64,000 nt of DNA from Coptis chinensis (GCA_015680905.1 CM027385.1:28030501-28094500), one strand, 5' to 3'. Counted from the first letter of the stretch, positions 11,072 through 22,200 are shown. The notes: generated by a model not told the origin, from the letters alone. Numbers and translations: made by a program.

Positions 11072-11999
11072 CATAGTACAAAATATCGTGATATCTATCG
11101 AGATTTTAGAAAAGGATATGGTAATATCCAGGATATGGTTTCGATATTCTCCAGTGCAAAAATTGCAAATATCCTCGACATATCCTTAAACATCATGATA
11201 TTTGAGTGATATATCGATACTTTCAAAATATCGTGATATATATGCTATATTTTGTCTTTCTCTCTCATTTTTTACTTTTCTTCAAGATGAAACAATGGTT
11301 GTTGCTTCAAACAGATTGGTGATTCCAAACCGACAATTTTAGAGAAAGAAAACAAATCCCCAAATTCCAAACACTCTTGATCAAGAATCATGAAATACAA
11401 GTCTGAATCCCAGCAGCTGTGATTCAAGCTCAAATGTCCAGCCCATGTGCCTTTTCTATGTTTCATGAATCAATCCAAATTTGTTTGTATGCATCCACCA
11501 GAAGACTTTCTCCATATTCTTGTTAAATGAAATACAAAATCTGCCAACAAAAAGATATGGGATTGTGCATATTAATTAACCAAGATATAGGGTTGGCCAT
11601 TTGCAAGAAGTCAAGAACCAACAAAACCAAGCAGAGAATATTGATCGGGTGTTATGACTTGTGAGAAATTTGTTGTACTTTGCATATCAAGTCAAGAGAT
11701 GTCTTATTCTTGTTGGGTTGTTTATGATGGGGTGGGGTCTGATTGAACAAGTTTTTTCTACTTTCCCTTTTGTTTTGATTCTTCTCTCCGATGAAAACCA
11801 ATTGCAAATCTATTATAGATCTATGACAATTTCATAAAATATCACCAAAATATCGACGATTATTTGCTATTTATCGATATATCGACGATATAAACAAATA
11901 CTTCTATGTAAAATTTCCTCACACAAGGGGATATATCGACGAAATATATCAAGATTTTAGGGGTCGATATATTCCCATATCCTGATATTTTGTACTATG
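11072..11999. mobile_element. Mutator-like element, non-autonomous (928 bp)
   Basis: The ends are perfect inverted repeats: CATAGTACAAAATATC at 11072 and its complement ending at 11999. Similarity between the arms continues further in, with repeated ATATCGA/TCGATAT text. The flanks are CTTTTGGAT (11063-11071) and TTTTTGGAT (12000-12008), a 9-bp target duplication matching at 8 of 9 positions, which is the Mutator superfamily length. No transposase is encoded. It interrupts the LINE2 ORF1 relic. Confidence 0.85.
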
Positions 12000-12008
12000 T
12001 TTTTGGAT

Positions 12009-12068
12009 AACCTGATGTTAGAATCTGGTATTTCCTGAGGATCCTGAGTCATATGAGCTAGGGGGAGC
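12009..12068 (-). pseudogene. LINE2 ORF1 relic, short piece between insertions
   Basis: Minus-strand translation gives AHMTQDPQEIPDSNIRLSK, open up to the Mutator-like insertion. It lies between that insertion and the hAT-like element and is part of the same ORF as 21942-22195. Confidence 0.4.
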
Positions 12069-12099
12069 TAGGGGTGGGCAATGGGCCGGGTCGGGCTAG

Positions 12100-13205
12100 T
12101 GATAAGAGCCCAAAACTGTAGTTTTAACCCCTTAACAATCGTACTTTTAGACCACTTATGTGAATAATAAGTAAGAGTTAATATTGATTACGTGTTTTTA
12201 TGCATTTCAGGCTTCAAAGTCCATTATGTGCAGAAATGTGCCACTTTAGCGAGATAAAGGAGAAAAGGTCGGTTGCTAAGGAGTTCTGTGATTAAAGGCC
12301 AATTTTCAAGAAGACAAAGCCTTTGCAAAGCCCGGTCAAAAGCTGAAAAGTCAAAGTCCACGCGGGCAGAAACAGTGCACAAAGTCAGTAGAACTTCCGA
12401 AGACCATATCTTTGGACTCTCCGGACTGAATTGGGCCTACCTTATGTCAAAACGACCGGCTCGAAAAGAGCTTTCCAATGGTCCAAGCCTTGGCCCAATC
12501 AGAGGAGCAGAAGTGGACAAAACATCTGTCGAAGCCAACTACAGCTGAAGAGCCCATTTTGGACTAAAGAAATTGGGTTTTGGGCCGATTTTTTCCACCC
12601 CAAAACATGACTCCAAGCCCATGCACGATTTTTGGATCTGAAAGTATAAAACAAAAGCTTGACTCTTTGTTAATGGTAGTTAGGTTAGGAAGCTAATGTT
12701 AATGGAGTTTAGGGTTAGAAAAAGATAGATCTAGATTAGTTTTTAGATCTAGATCTAGTTTTTTACATTCATTCAATTAGTTAGTTTATAATCATATTTT
12801 AGTTTTTTAGAATAAGTATTAGTTCTTCATTTCAATTTAGATTATTGCTTAAATTCTTATTTAGATTTAGTTGTCTTAAATTCATAATTAGTTATTCACA
12901 ATCTTAGTTCTAAATTAGTTTTAATTTCAGTTTAATTTAATTATGTCTTATTGTTATTATTGTTCTTGTGTTGGGAATGGTAGTATAGAAATTTCAAATC
13001 AAATCATTACTCTCACCATTGTTCCTTTTGGGTTTGATTAGTTGAATTCAATTTAAGTCTAAACATTTAAGAGTGGAACGAATCCTGACTCTCTTATATT
13101 ACTTCGTTATTGAGAGTAGGAATATTGATATAAACACGTATTTACGTAAATCGATTATTTGTGTTTACGCATAGATAGTTAGAATACGTAAAATCACTTT
13201 TATCA
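12100..13205 (+). repeat. Element B 5' LTR (1106 bp)
   Basis: Starts TGATAAGAGCCC and ends CTTTTATCA. It is nearly identical to the 3' LTR at 19651-20761 apart from one diverged patch around 12357-12435, suggesting fairly recent insertion. It is followed two bases later by the PBS. Confidence 0.93.
12645..12651 (+). promoter_or_regulatory. TATA box in element B 5' LTR
   Basis: TATAAAA about 545 bp into the LTR, in a context (GATCTGAAAG before it) conserved in the 3' LTR and, as TATACATC/TATATATCC, in the C and D LTRs. Likely the Pol II promoter that makes the genomic RNA. Confidence 0.5.
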
Positions 13206-13207
13206 AA

Positions 13208-13220
13208 TGGCGCCACTGCC
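13208..13220 (+). other. Element B primer binding site (tRNA-Asp)
   Basis: TGGCGCCACTGCC, two bases after the LTR, is complementary to the 3' end of tRNA-Asp with one mismatch to the TGGCGCCGCTGCC seen in D. It primes minus-strand synthesis. Confidence 0.85.
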
Positions 13221-13559
13221 ATCTTAATCTCGTTCAAAACAAGAATTCTATTGCTTGAATCCAAGGGGCAATCCCCCATTCTCTACCCACCCACCCTTTT
13301 AATTTTTCATTCTTATTTCTTGAATTTTCGGAATTGTTCACTGTTTCAGGCATAGGGGCTGCGGATTCACAGAGAAAAACACTGCGGTGAAGGTATTTCT
13401 AAATTTTTGAAAATTCTGAAAATTTTCATACATAATATTTAATGTGTTGTTGATTTACTGGAATATTTTCAGATTTTTCAAAGTTGGCTTACCTTGTGAA
13501 AAAAATACGAACTTTACAGTGCTGCATTTCAGTTTTCACACCATATGTTCTTGAAAAAC

Positions 13560-14035
13560 AGACGAGTAAGGTTACTTAGGGAGTTCTAAAAATTATATAA
13601 TTTTTACAGGAGTATCTATCCTAAGTCAGGAGTTTGTAGTAAAAATTTGACGAGTTTTTTATTTGTTTTGACCTCCTAAATAGTAGAGTGTTTCCAGTGT
13701 GTTTCTGCAGTGTTGCAAACACTTAATATCTGGAACACCAACCGATAAGGAGAGGTTGTAGAACTCCAATTGCTCTAAATTTTTACAGGAATAAGTAGGA
13801 TCTGTCAGGAGTCTCCAGTAAAAATTTGGAAATTTTTGGCTTTGTTTTGATGGGTTAACCATTCGGTTGTTTGTATTGTGTCCGAAAACTGTTTTGCAAA
13901 CTTTGCAGGGCAGTAGAGGGACTTTCATAGCTCCGATTGATCTGAAATTTTACAGACTACTTGATAGACGTCTTAGAAAATTACTGTAAAAATTTCAAAT
14001 TTTTTGGAGTACGATAAAAGGCCTAAAACTCGAAC
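13560..14035 (+). repeat. Element B leader: three diverged tandem units
   Basis: The leader contains about three imperfect copies of a unit near 150-180 bp. Each copy has a segment like AACTCC.ATTG.TCTAAATTTTTACAG, a TAGGA/CAGGAG segment and a CAGTAAAAATTT...AATTTTTGG segment. The same array occurs in inverse orientation in D (about 33120-33600). No ORF of note; an antisense 89-codon ORF here is a by-product. Confidence 0.55.
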
Positions 14036-14250
14036 ACCCTGAAGCGCGACTCGCGCCCAAACCGAGCACGACCCGCGCTCAAACACTGGACATCTGAAAT
14101 TCCTGAGCGCGACCCGCGCCCTAAGCAAGCGCACCTGTGCTCAAAACACTGGAAGCTGAGCGCGACCCATGCCCAAACTGAGCGCGACCCGTGCTCAAAC
14201 ACTGTACATTCACAAAACCCCGAAGCGCTGCGCCAAGGAAGCGCACCAGC
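14036..14250 (+). repeat. Element B leader: GC-rich GCGCGACCCGCGC repeats
   Basis: Six or so variants of GAGCGCGACCCGCGCCCAAA alternate with CTCAAACACTGGA in a locally GC-rich island of an otherwise AT-rich element. The motif is partly self-complementary (GCGCG.../CGCGC), so it could fold strongly in the RNA. D carries the same kind of island at about 33020-33115. In a retroelement leader such structure could serve packaging or dimerisation; that is inference. Confidence 0.55.
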
Positions 14251-14510
14251 TACCGATTTTAGCGGATTTCCACATTTTTGTTTTGAACCGATTTTTCAAG
14301 TTTTTCAGTGTTCTAACTTGTTATATACACTGAACACGCGTAAACAAGACGCTATTCATAAGCGAAGCAAGGTCGCAATCAGGTATTCCTTTCTTCCACT
14401 CCTCGTTTCTTTTGTCAGAGGAGTTTTAATTCTAGTATAATCAGGCTTGTTTTTCGTAGACATAAATACCACACGCCTATCTAAGAATTTCACACACACC
14501 ACCTGATATA

Positions 14511-16309
14511 ATGGCTGAAGAAAGAGAGACTCCTCTCTCTGACTTCTACAAAGCCTTGAGCGATAGCCCCAAATCTTGCATCGTTCTAGCAGACCCAGTG
14601 GGGGATTTCCGAATCCCCCTAAATATTTTTAATTTGTTACCCATTTTTTATGGTTTAGACCATGAAAAACCTTATCAGCACATGCGTAGGATTGAACAAG
14701 TCCTAACAACATTCCATCATCCTAGCGTAAGTCCAGATCAAGTTAAACTTAGGGTGTTTCCTTTCACCCTAGCCGACAAGGCGGCGTCTTGGCTAACTGC
14801 CCAAACGCCAAACTCTGTGGACTCATGGGCTCAACTTGTTCAATTGTTCATGGAACAATTTTACCCACCACTAAAGACAGATGAAATGCTTCACAAGATT
14901 CGTTTCTTCGGCCCGGAATCCTCATGAATCCTTTTCGGAGGCCACGGAATCGTTTCAGCGATCTTCTCATTGAATGCCCGCATCATAATCTTGCGAAAGA
15001 CACGCTTGTTCGTGCTTTCTTCAAGGGGCTTTCACATTATCATAAGGAGGTTCTAGATATCATGAATGGGGGTAGTTTTCTTAGTAAAGGAGCCTTGGAG
15101 GCTTATAAATTCTTAGAAGATCAATCTAAGAAGAACAACAATTGGGGAGGTAACGATTCCTCCCGCCTCCTCTCCTTCTTCTCTTGAGGTTAAACATGAT
15201 CCCGAAGCTTAAAACTCTTATCGATGCCCTTACTAAAAGGTAGATGCCATCTCGTTCAACAACAACCCACTCCGGTCATGAACATTAACTCTTCGTTGTA
15301 ATGTCATTTATAGTCTTGAGCATTCCGACTTCTATTGTCCTCTTGTCTATGCACAAACACCACCACAACCATCACACTTCAACCGGTTAACTTCAACATC
15401 AAGGACAAGGGAACTTAGGTGACGGAATAGAGGTTTAGTACCCATAACCCGAGAACTATCAAGATCAAGACATGAGCGCTCAACAAGCTTTAATTCCAAT
15501 ACAACCATCTACAGACAAAGTAGTAGTGACCTTGTTGGAGAAACAAAATCAAATTATGCAACAAAACTCAACTTGATAAAAGATCAAGATGATCAAAACT
15601 CTAATATGATGAAACAAACGATGCAAATGATGCAGTCTTTGTGCCAAAAGGTTATTGACATGTCTTCTAACCAAAATAATAACCAAACCGGCATGTTTCA
15701 GGTCAAGCGATTGCCTAATCCTAAGTCAACAAACACCGCCTTGAAATAAAAAGTATTGATTGTAATGGTAATATAAACCAAGGGGACTCTGGGGGCGATC
15801 ACTACCTTCGTTCAGAGGCGAGTAGTTGATAACCAAGTGACTATGCCTAAAGATTACCCGCCAAACTAAAAATGATACCATACCAAATACTATAATAGAA
15901 ACTGAAGACCCTACAACCTGTAGAAGTAGCGGTTAAAACCACAACCAAAAGGAAAACATTACAAGACCCAATAATAGAAAGTGAAGACCCTACACTGTAG
16001 AGGTTCCAATATGGATACCTAGATGGAAAACAGATAGAGATAAAGCAAAGACTAATAATACTTTTATCCCTTCATTTAAAAATAGCGATAAAGCACCATA
16101 TCCCCAAAGACTAGTTGTGTTTAAAAGGGCGAGAATTTTGATGAGATTAGGGAAGTGTTTAAAAATTTGACTATAAACCTACCTTTTCTAGAAGCTATAA
16201 AAAGTCTACTGGACACGCTAAGTTTCTAAAAGAGTTGTGCACCAAGAAGAGGAAAACCAACATACCCACGAAGCATTCTTAACTAAACAATATCCCTCTT
16301 TATCGAACA
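14511..16309 (+). pseudogene. gag: Element B gag, broken
   Basis: Gag forms the virus-like particle and binds element RNA. The ATG at 14511 begins MAEERETPLSDFYKAL. The conserved capsid-like block follows: GDFRIP, FYGLDHEKPYQHMRRIEQV, LRVFPFTLADKAASWL, WAQLVQLFMEQFYP, then LIECPHHNLAKDTLVRAFFKGL (up to about 15090). Two frameshifts lie at about 14900-14945, after which the frame runs to 15187. Beyond that the C-terminal Gln/Asn-rich part (MMKQTMQMMQSLCQKVIDM near 15610) survives only in pieces with many stops. Confidence 0.8.
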
Positions 16310-16720
16310 TAACGGAATTGTTAAGTACAAGGACCACGGTCATCCCATCAGACAATGCACCTTAGGTGATACCTTCATAACAACTGCTTTTTTATTAGAG
16401 ACGGGGGGAGTGTTAACTTACTCCCTTTTATTTATATAAAGAACTAGGTCTAACAAAACTTCAACCAACCAAAATGACTTTGCAGTTAGCCCGATCGTTC
16501 TATTAAGTATCCCAAGGGTGTAGTTGAAAATATTCTCGTTAAAGTTCGGGATTTTTACTATCCGGTCGACTTTGTTATTCTTGACACGAAGTTGCTCATG
16601 ATTCCATTCCCATCATCTTAGGGCGTCCTTTCTTGGCAACCGCCAATGCCCAAATTAATTGTCGGGGATGGCTCAATGACTCTTTCTTTTGGAAATCTTT
16701 CTATAGAAGTTAACATGTTT
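16310..16720 (+). pseudogene. Element B protease region, degenerate
   Basis: Scrambled remnants match the retropepsin region of element [19 protein letters not shown], then the downstream [18 protein letters not shown] motif. The catalytic D-L-G triplet is not readable; the corresponding text gives ETGG with frame breaks. It would have been the gag-processing protease. Confidence 0.6.
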
Positions 16721-16839
16721 AGACAAAACAGGGGACAACTAGGTTTTACTGTAGAAGGGAAGTGAAGTCCATTGAGAGTTTTGTACCTCACATTAGTCGC
16801 GGTGACACTTTAGTTCCCACACTAGTAGATACCCCTCTT

Positions 16840-17523
16840 ATGGAAGAAGACAAGGATCACAATTTTTCTACTCCCTAGATGTAGATAACATCAAGGAGGA
16901 TTTCCTTTGACTCTTTTGCAACCCTTCTTTTTCCGCCTCATGAAGTTCTCTCCTATTGACATCCATTCATCTCTTGACGCCATGACGGAAGAAGAATTTT
17001 TAAGCCCTCTAGCCCGATTGATTCTTCTTACTCACCTATTGTGGAATGTCTTGCATATCTCAAGGCCTCTGATGATATAGACCTAAGAACACTAGTTGAA
17101 CACCATTCACCCACCTCACATCCTCATGTCACTCATTCACCTTCCATCACAAATGTTCCTCGCCCTCTACCTTTTCAAAGAACCATTGAGTTTGTACTTG
17201 ACCTTGGCGTTTCTCCTATGCTTCATAACTATCTAAAACCAACTGGTGAAAAAGTAACACCCAAGGACAAGCCACCTGACACATTTTCATTTTTTCCATT
17301 TTTTCCTTCTCAAAATTATCCACATCCTACGTATCTTCCACAACCATCAATTTTCTCACGTTCATTTACTTGGCATCCCCTTCGTAAGAGGACAAAGAAG
17401 AAATTGTATGCTCAATTAGGTTTTAGATCTATAAGGCTTTGCTCTCATTCCACTAAGCTACGTCATAGGAAATCTTGGTGCTTAATTCTGTTTGATGGTG
17501 CATTCTATGTTAATTATTTGTGA
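16840..17523 (+). pseudogene. Element B post-protease ORF, frameshifted copy of the D 248-residue ORF
   Basis: Starts MEEDKDHN at 16840 as in D, shifts frame after about eight codons, and is open again from 17041 to the stop at 17521-17523. From there it is about 93% identical to the D protein. It includes the acidic spacer CLAYLKASDDIDLRTLVEHH, a Pro/Ser-rich middle with FFPFFPSQNYPHPTYLPQP, and a basic end RTKKKLYAQLGFRSIR. The first third is like the spacer between protease and RT in Athila pol. The rest takes the place of RT, RNase H and integrase and has no domain I recognise. Confidence 0.6.
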
Positions 17524-19430
17524 AAAGACCCACAACTTTTTCGATTGTTGATATATGGTAAACTGCATTTTAATACATATATATTAGTAAGTCTAGGGAA
17601 TCTGACTTTAAAAGACCCAAGTTTTCATACAATACCAACTTTCTGGAGTATAGGCCAAACAAAATTTTCAAACTTAAAAAGAGTTTTCCAATTTTGTTTG
17701 GGGGGTGATTTTGGTATTCATTTTAAATCATGTTGCCACCCTAAGCTGTCATGTTTAGGTAGAGTTTGTGTTAGTTAGTACGTACCAGTTTAATTGTGCT
17801 TCATATTATCATATCATCTTTACAATATTTCTATTACAGGTACTGCCAATTTTTGCCACGTTTTTATGGTAAATTCTTTCCTTATCTCTTTACACTTTGA
17901 GGATAAAGCGTTCGATTGTTTGGGGGTGGGATAGAAACATTTGCAAAAATTAGACACTTTTAGGATGTAAATTACACACTTTTATTTATAAAATATTAAA
18001 AATTATAAAAATTAGTTAGTTACATAATTTAATTGTGCTATTGAATTGTTTCATGAACCCCCTTCTCCCAAATTGTTTGGGGGTGGTATAGAAACACGAT
18101 GTAAATGTTAAGCACATATTAGGTTGTATATTACGTATTATTTGTCTTAAAAATAATAAAAATAAAAATAAAAATAAAAAGTTTATGCTATACACTTAGG
18201 AATATTGGTATTGTTTATTTCTCTATGCTCTTAATAATCTAGAAGTCTCACGTAGCTTTTGCATTAAAATAGTTTTTAGAAACTTAGGTTAATATGTAGG
18301 TAATAATCTTTGCATCTATCTATAAATATATTACATGAGTATCTATGATTGTTTGGCAGTAAGTTTATGAAATCTAGGCTAGAGTACTTATTCTACAAAT
18401 CCTGTGAGAATATAGCCTAAAGCCTTATATGAGTGAAACATTTGAGAAATGACACAAGGAAGAAGTATATTCGAATAGAGAAATCACGCGTCCGGTTAGC
18501 TTGACCACTATACCATGTCCTAAGAGAGAATTTAGGCCCTTTTTGGATCGATATAGCTAGAAATTCCGACCTAAGTATATTTTCCGCTAGTAAGCCTAAT
18601 TGAGCCTTTCATTAGCCCTTTCATAAACCACAAATCATTTACCCTGTTACAAAACAAAACAAAATAAAAAAAAATCAACCTACCCAATTTAGATAAGTCC
18701 GAGAATAGAATAAGGAAGAAAGAAGAAGAGAAAACACGTGTAAACAAAAAGTTAGTTAATTGCTTGGAAAATAAAGAAAAGAAGTTTCCATCCAAAGAAA
18801 ATAAAAATAGAAATAGAAATAAAATAAAAACTCCAAAAAAAATAGAATAAAAGGAGTCAAAAGCCAAAGAAAAAGAAAAAAAAAATGGCTAAGGATGGAA
18901 ACAAAGTGTAGAAGCAAAAGTAAATAACAAGGTTTTCTCTAGTTACATAATATGAAGACTCTATTATCTCAGACTTGTTCCTTTTGAATATCCATTTCCT
19001 TCCTTCTTAAACCATCTCCTAATCCCCGCAACACCTAATAAAGACCTCTAGCTCAATTAGGAATAGGTTAGTGTGATAGTATGTGGCAGATGTGTTTGAT
19101 CAAACCGGCTTCCTTGTGTGTCATTGAGATTGTAAGGTAAAAGTATGCCCACTACACCTTTGGAGTAGCAAAACTTGAGTGGAAAAATCAGAGTGATTTT
19201 TGTCTTGACTTTTATGTGAGAACCTACTTAAGGACGCTTATTCCAAGGTTTGAAAACGGACACATTCTTGCATTTCATAGCATTACTCATTGTATATATG
19301 TTTATTAAGTAGATGATTGATTATTATGCATGTATTAGCTTAGGTTTCGACATGATTATTCTGTATTCATTGCTAGTAAGATGTATAGATAATTGAGACA
19401 TAAATAAGGAAACAATAGTTTTATTTCTTA
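17524..19430 (+). other. Element B 3' noncoding region
   Basis: About 1.9 kb without a supported gene. It includes two TTGTTTGGGGGTGG purine tracts (17915-17930 and about 18074-18087), an A-rich block at 18640-18880 that yields only antisense artefact ORFs, and blocks shared with A, D and E such as the stretch around TTTGGATCGATATAGCTAG (18543) and AAAGACCTCTAGCTCAATTA (19040). Confidence 0.75.
17895..17930 (+). promoter_or_regulatory. Element B internal hairpin and purine tract
   Basis: CTTT-GAGGAT-AAAG (17895-17908) is a weakened version of the AGGA hairpin. GATTGTTTGGGGGTGGG follows. Position and order match those in A, D and E. Confidence 0.45.
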
Positions 19431-19650
19431 GTCGTTGTAGTATAGATGAAGTTTGTGAGTACCTTCATCTGGAAAACTCTCACGAGGCTATAACTTCGTC
19501 CACTAGGGAATTCCTAGTGGTTTAAGGCCTTGTTGCATATGGTCAATGCAATCGACTCGATGAAGCGAGTAGATAGAACTCCATTTTTGGTCACTTATTC
19601 TAATTTCTCATCTTTGCTTGAGGACAAGCAAAATGCTGTTTGGGGTGGTT
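19431..19650 (+). promoter_or_regulatory. Element B structured 3' segment and polypurine tract
   Basis: In order: GTCGTTGTAGTATAG (19431-19445), which equals positions 1-15 of plant tRNA-Asp as I recall it; a stem GATGAAG/CTTCATC (19445-19469); a stem CCACTAGG/CCTAGTGG with a GAATT loop (19500-19520); TTGCTTG-AGGA-CAAGCAA (19614-19631); then TGTTTGGGGTGGT up to the LTR. The last is the primer for plus-strand DNA. All parts recur in E, and most in A and D. Confidence 0.65.
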
Positions 19651-20761
19651 TCATAAGAGCCCAAAACTGTAGTTTTAACCCCTTAACAATCGTACTTTTA
19701 GACCACTTATGTGAATAATAAGTAAGAGTTAATATTGATTACGTGTTTTATGCATTTTAGGGCTTCAAAGTCCATTATGTGCAAAATGTGCCACTTTAGC
19801 GAGATAAAGGAGCAAAGGTCGGTTGCTAAGGAGTTCTGTGATTAAAGGCCAATTTTCAAGAAGACAAAGCCTTTGCAAAGCCCGGTCAAAAGCTGAAAAG
19901 TCAAAGTCCACGCGAGGCGTAAAAGCTTGATTGCACAAAGTCGTGAGAACTTCCTAAGACCATATCTTTAGACTCAGACCTCGGAATTAGGCCTACCTTA
20001 TGTCAAAACGACCGGATCGAAAAGAGCTTTCAAATGGTCCAAGCCTTGGCCCAATCAGAGGAGAAGAAGTGGACAAAACATCTGTCGAAGCCAACTACAG
20101 CTGAAGAGCCCATTTTGGACTAAAGAAATTGGGTTTTGGGCCCGATTTTCCGGCCCAAAACATGGCTCCAAGCCCATGCACGATTTTTGGATCTGAAAGT
20201 ATAAAAACAAAAGCTTGACTCTTTGTTAATGGTAGTTAGGTTAGGAAGCTAATGTTAATGGAGTTTAGGGTTAGAAAAAAATAGATCTAGATTAGTTTTT
20301 AGATCTAGATCTAGTTTTTTTACATTCATTCAATTAGTTAGTTTATAATCATATTTTAGTTTTTAGAATAAGTATTAGTTCTTCATTTCAATTTAGATTA
20401 TTGCTTAAATTCTTATTTAGATTTAGTTGTCTTAAATTCATAATTAGTTATTCACAATCTTAGTTCTAAATTAGTTTTAATTTCAGTTTAATTTAATTAT
20501 GTCTTATTGTTATTATTGTTCTTGTGTTGGGAATGGTAGTATAGAAATTTCACATCAAATCATTACTCTCACCATTGTTCCTTTTGGGTTTGATTAGTTG
20601 AATTCAATTTAAGTCTAGACATTTAAGAGTGGAACGAATCCTGACTCTCTTATATTACTTCGTTATTGAGAGTAGGAATATTGATATAAACACGTATTTA
20701 CGTAAATCGATTATTTGTGTTTACGCATAGATAGTTAGAATACGTAAAATCACTTTTATCA
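19651..20761 (+). repeat. Element B 3' LTR (1111 bp)
   Basis: Starts TCATAAGAGCCC (the TG start is changed to TC) and ends CTTTTATCA, followed by the GCTAG target duplication. It has a TATAAAAA at 20200 as in the 5' LTR. Confidence 0.93.
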
Positions 20762-21941
20762 GCTAGCCCGGCCCTAAACATTTAAAGCCCTTCAGATATT
20801 AAGGTCGGGTCGTCCCGACCCTAAAGTCAGCATAAGGTCGGGTCACAAGTATAAATCGCAAGCCCTGGCCCTACCTTAAGCCCTCTTTAAAGGCTTTAGG
20901 GCCGGGCCTATATATTTTTTTCTTTTTACTACATCAGTTTTAAAACTCATTTATATTACAAAAATATACAATGATCTACAAACTCAAAGTCCCACCAATC
21001 TAGTAATAATCCTGGATAAGTCCAACAATTTAAAATGCACATCCATAATCTAATGAACTAAAATATATCAAGAGTTCGGAATTTGTTCTTTCTTGTACTC
21101 AAACCTCACTAAAATTACATTTAACATTGAAATACATAGACAAATAATTATATTATCATTTTAAAGAAAGAAGTAATAGATATAAAGAAGAAACAGAATA
21201 GCTTTGGTTAAGGGCCAGGAAAGTTGTTAAACAGTTTCCAATATCATAAATTGTTTCTATAATAGATTCAAACAAATATAATATTATCTTTCTTCTAATT
21301 TAAAAGTGATTCAAGCTTTGTATGTGGAAATGAAAATATTGGCTTTTGAACAAGTGATGGAGAAAGGTTTGAAATTACAAATGTCATTTTTCTGACAAAG
21401 GTTGTTTTTTGGTTTCTATGTTACAAATGTCTGCTCTGTATTTCTCTTTAATGGTGTGGAAGGAAACCTTTAGTTCTAGACTTGGCTTGGATGTGAATAA
21501 AAATATAATTTATAAGAAGTAAGTGGGAAAAGAAATTGAGAATAATAAGTTCTGGACTTTGACTTGATGATCAAATGAATATATAAAGTCTTATTTTTTA
21601 TTAGGCTAGTGCTCATTATTCTTCATGGCTGCTAAGTTGACAAGTTTTTGTTATATAAGACAAGTTCTTGGAAGTACCCTTGGGTGTAAGTGATAAATTA
21701 AAAAGGACAATGTTATTTTAATTGAAAATATTTAATAAAAAGTTGGACAATTATGATATGTGTATTTATGGTGAAAGTGTGAAACAGGGCCTGCTTAGGG
21801 ACGGGCTAATTAGGCTAATTAGGGTCGGGCCGGCCCTGCCCTAAACTTTGTGAGGGCTTTAGTTGTGAGGGCTTTATAGGGCTTATGGTCGGGTCGGTCA
21901 GGGACCGGGTTAGGGTCGTTAAGGCCAAATTCCCACCCCTA

Positions 21942-22195
21942 ATAGGAGTCTTCCCCTTATCATTACGCTGAGCTACTTCTACTGGATTCTGTTGTGAAGT
22001 TGATGTATTTTCTCTGTTTTTAGTCACTTGTCTACATTTTGATACCATGTGGCCAATAATTTTGTAATGGTTACAAAACTTTGGTAAATGGCCTAATTGA
22101 ATATCCTGCCAAAACTCTATACCAAGTTCTGGAACTTCCACAGAGATTTGATTCGGAATAGGCTTAAATAAGTCAATATGTCAACCAACACACTT
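21942..22195 (-). pseudogene. LINE2 ORF1 relic: DUF4283 end and defective zinc knuckle
   Basis: Minus-strand reading has ISVEVPELGIEFWQDIQLGHL then the knuckle FCNHYKIIGHMVSKC and a Lys/Asn/Gln-rich tail. In the knuckle, the second Cys of CX2CX4HX4C is a Tyr, so zinc binding should be lost. A frameshift lies near 22170. The open frame (22141 down to 21815) runs into the hAT-like element, so its last 42 codons are not native. ORF1 of L1-type LINEs binds LINE RNA; this copy is dead. Confidence 0.65.
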
Positions 22196-22200
22196 GCATA

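Larger units (their letters stand above)
12100..20761 (+). mobile_element. Element B: non-autonomous Athila-like LTR retrotransposon (8662 bp)
   Basis: Complete element: 5' LTR, tRNA-Asp PBS, long leader, gag, protease remnant, one ORF of unknown role, long 3' noncoding region, polypurine tract and 3' LTR. The 5-bp target duplication GCTAG (12095-12099 and 20762-20766) is perfect and splits the hAT-like element. There is no reverse transcriptase, RNase H or integrase anywhere between protease and the 3' region. Element D has the same plan, so this is a family that lost the core of pol and must be moved by another element, not a one-off deletion. The coding parts are broken in this copy. Confidence 0.92.
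12069..21941. mobile_element. hAT-like non-autonomous element, split by element B
   Basis: Left end TAGGGGTGGGCAATGGGCC (12069) and right end complement TAGGGGTGGGAATTTGGCC (ending 21941) are inverted repeats of the hAT type. Only 12069-12099 and 20767-21941 belong to it, about 1.2 kb; the rest is element B. Inside are many GGGTCGGGC/GGGCCGG motifs near both ends and an AT-rich core without transposase. Flanking 8-mers (GGGGGAGC and ATAGGAGT) match at only half the positions, so the target duplication is decayed or the boundary is off by a base or two. Confidence 0.75.
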
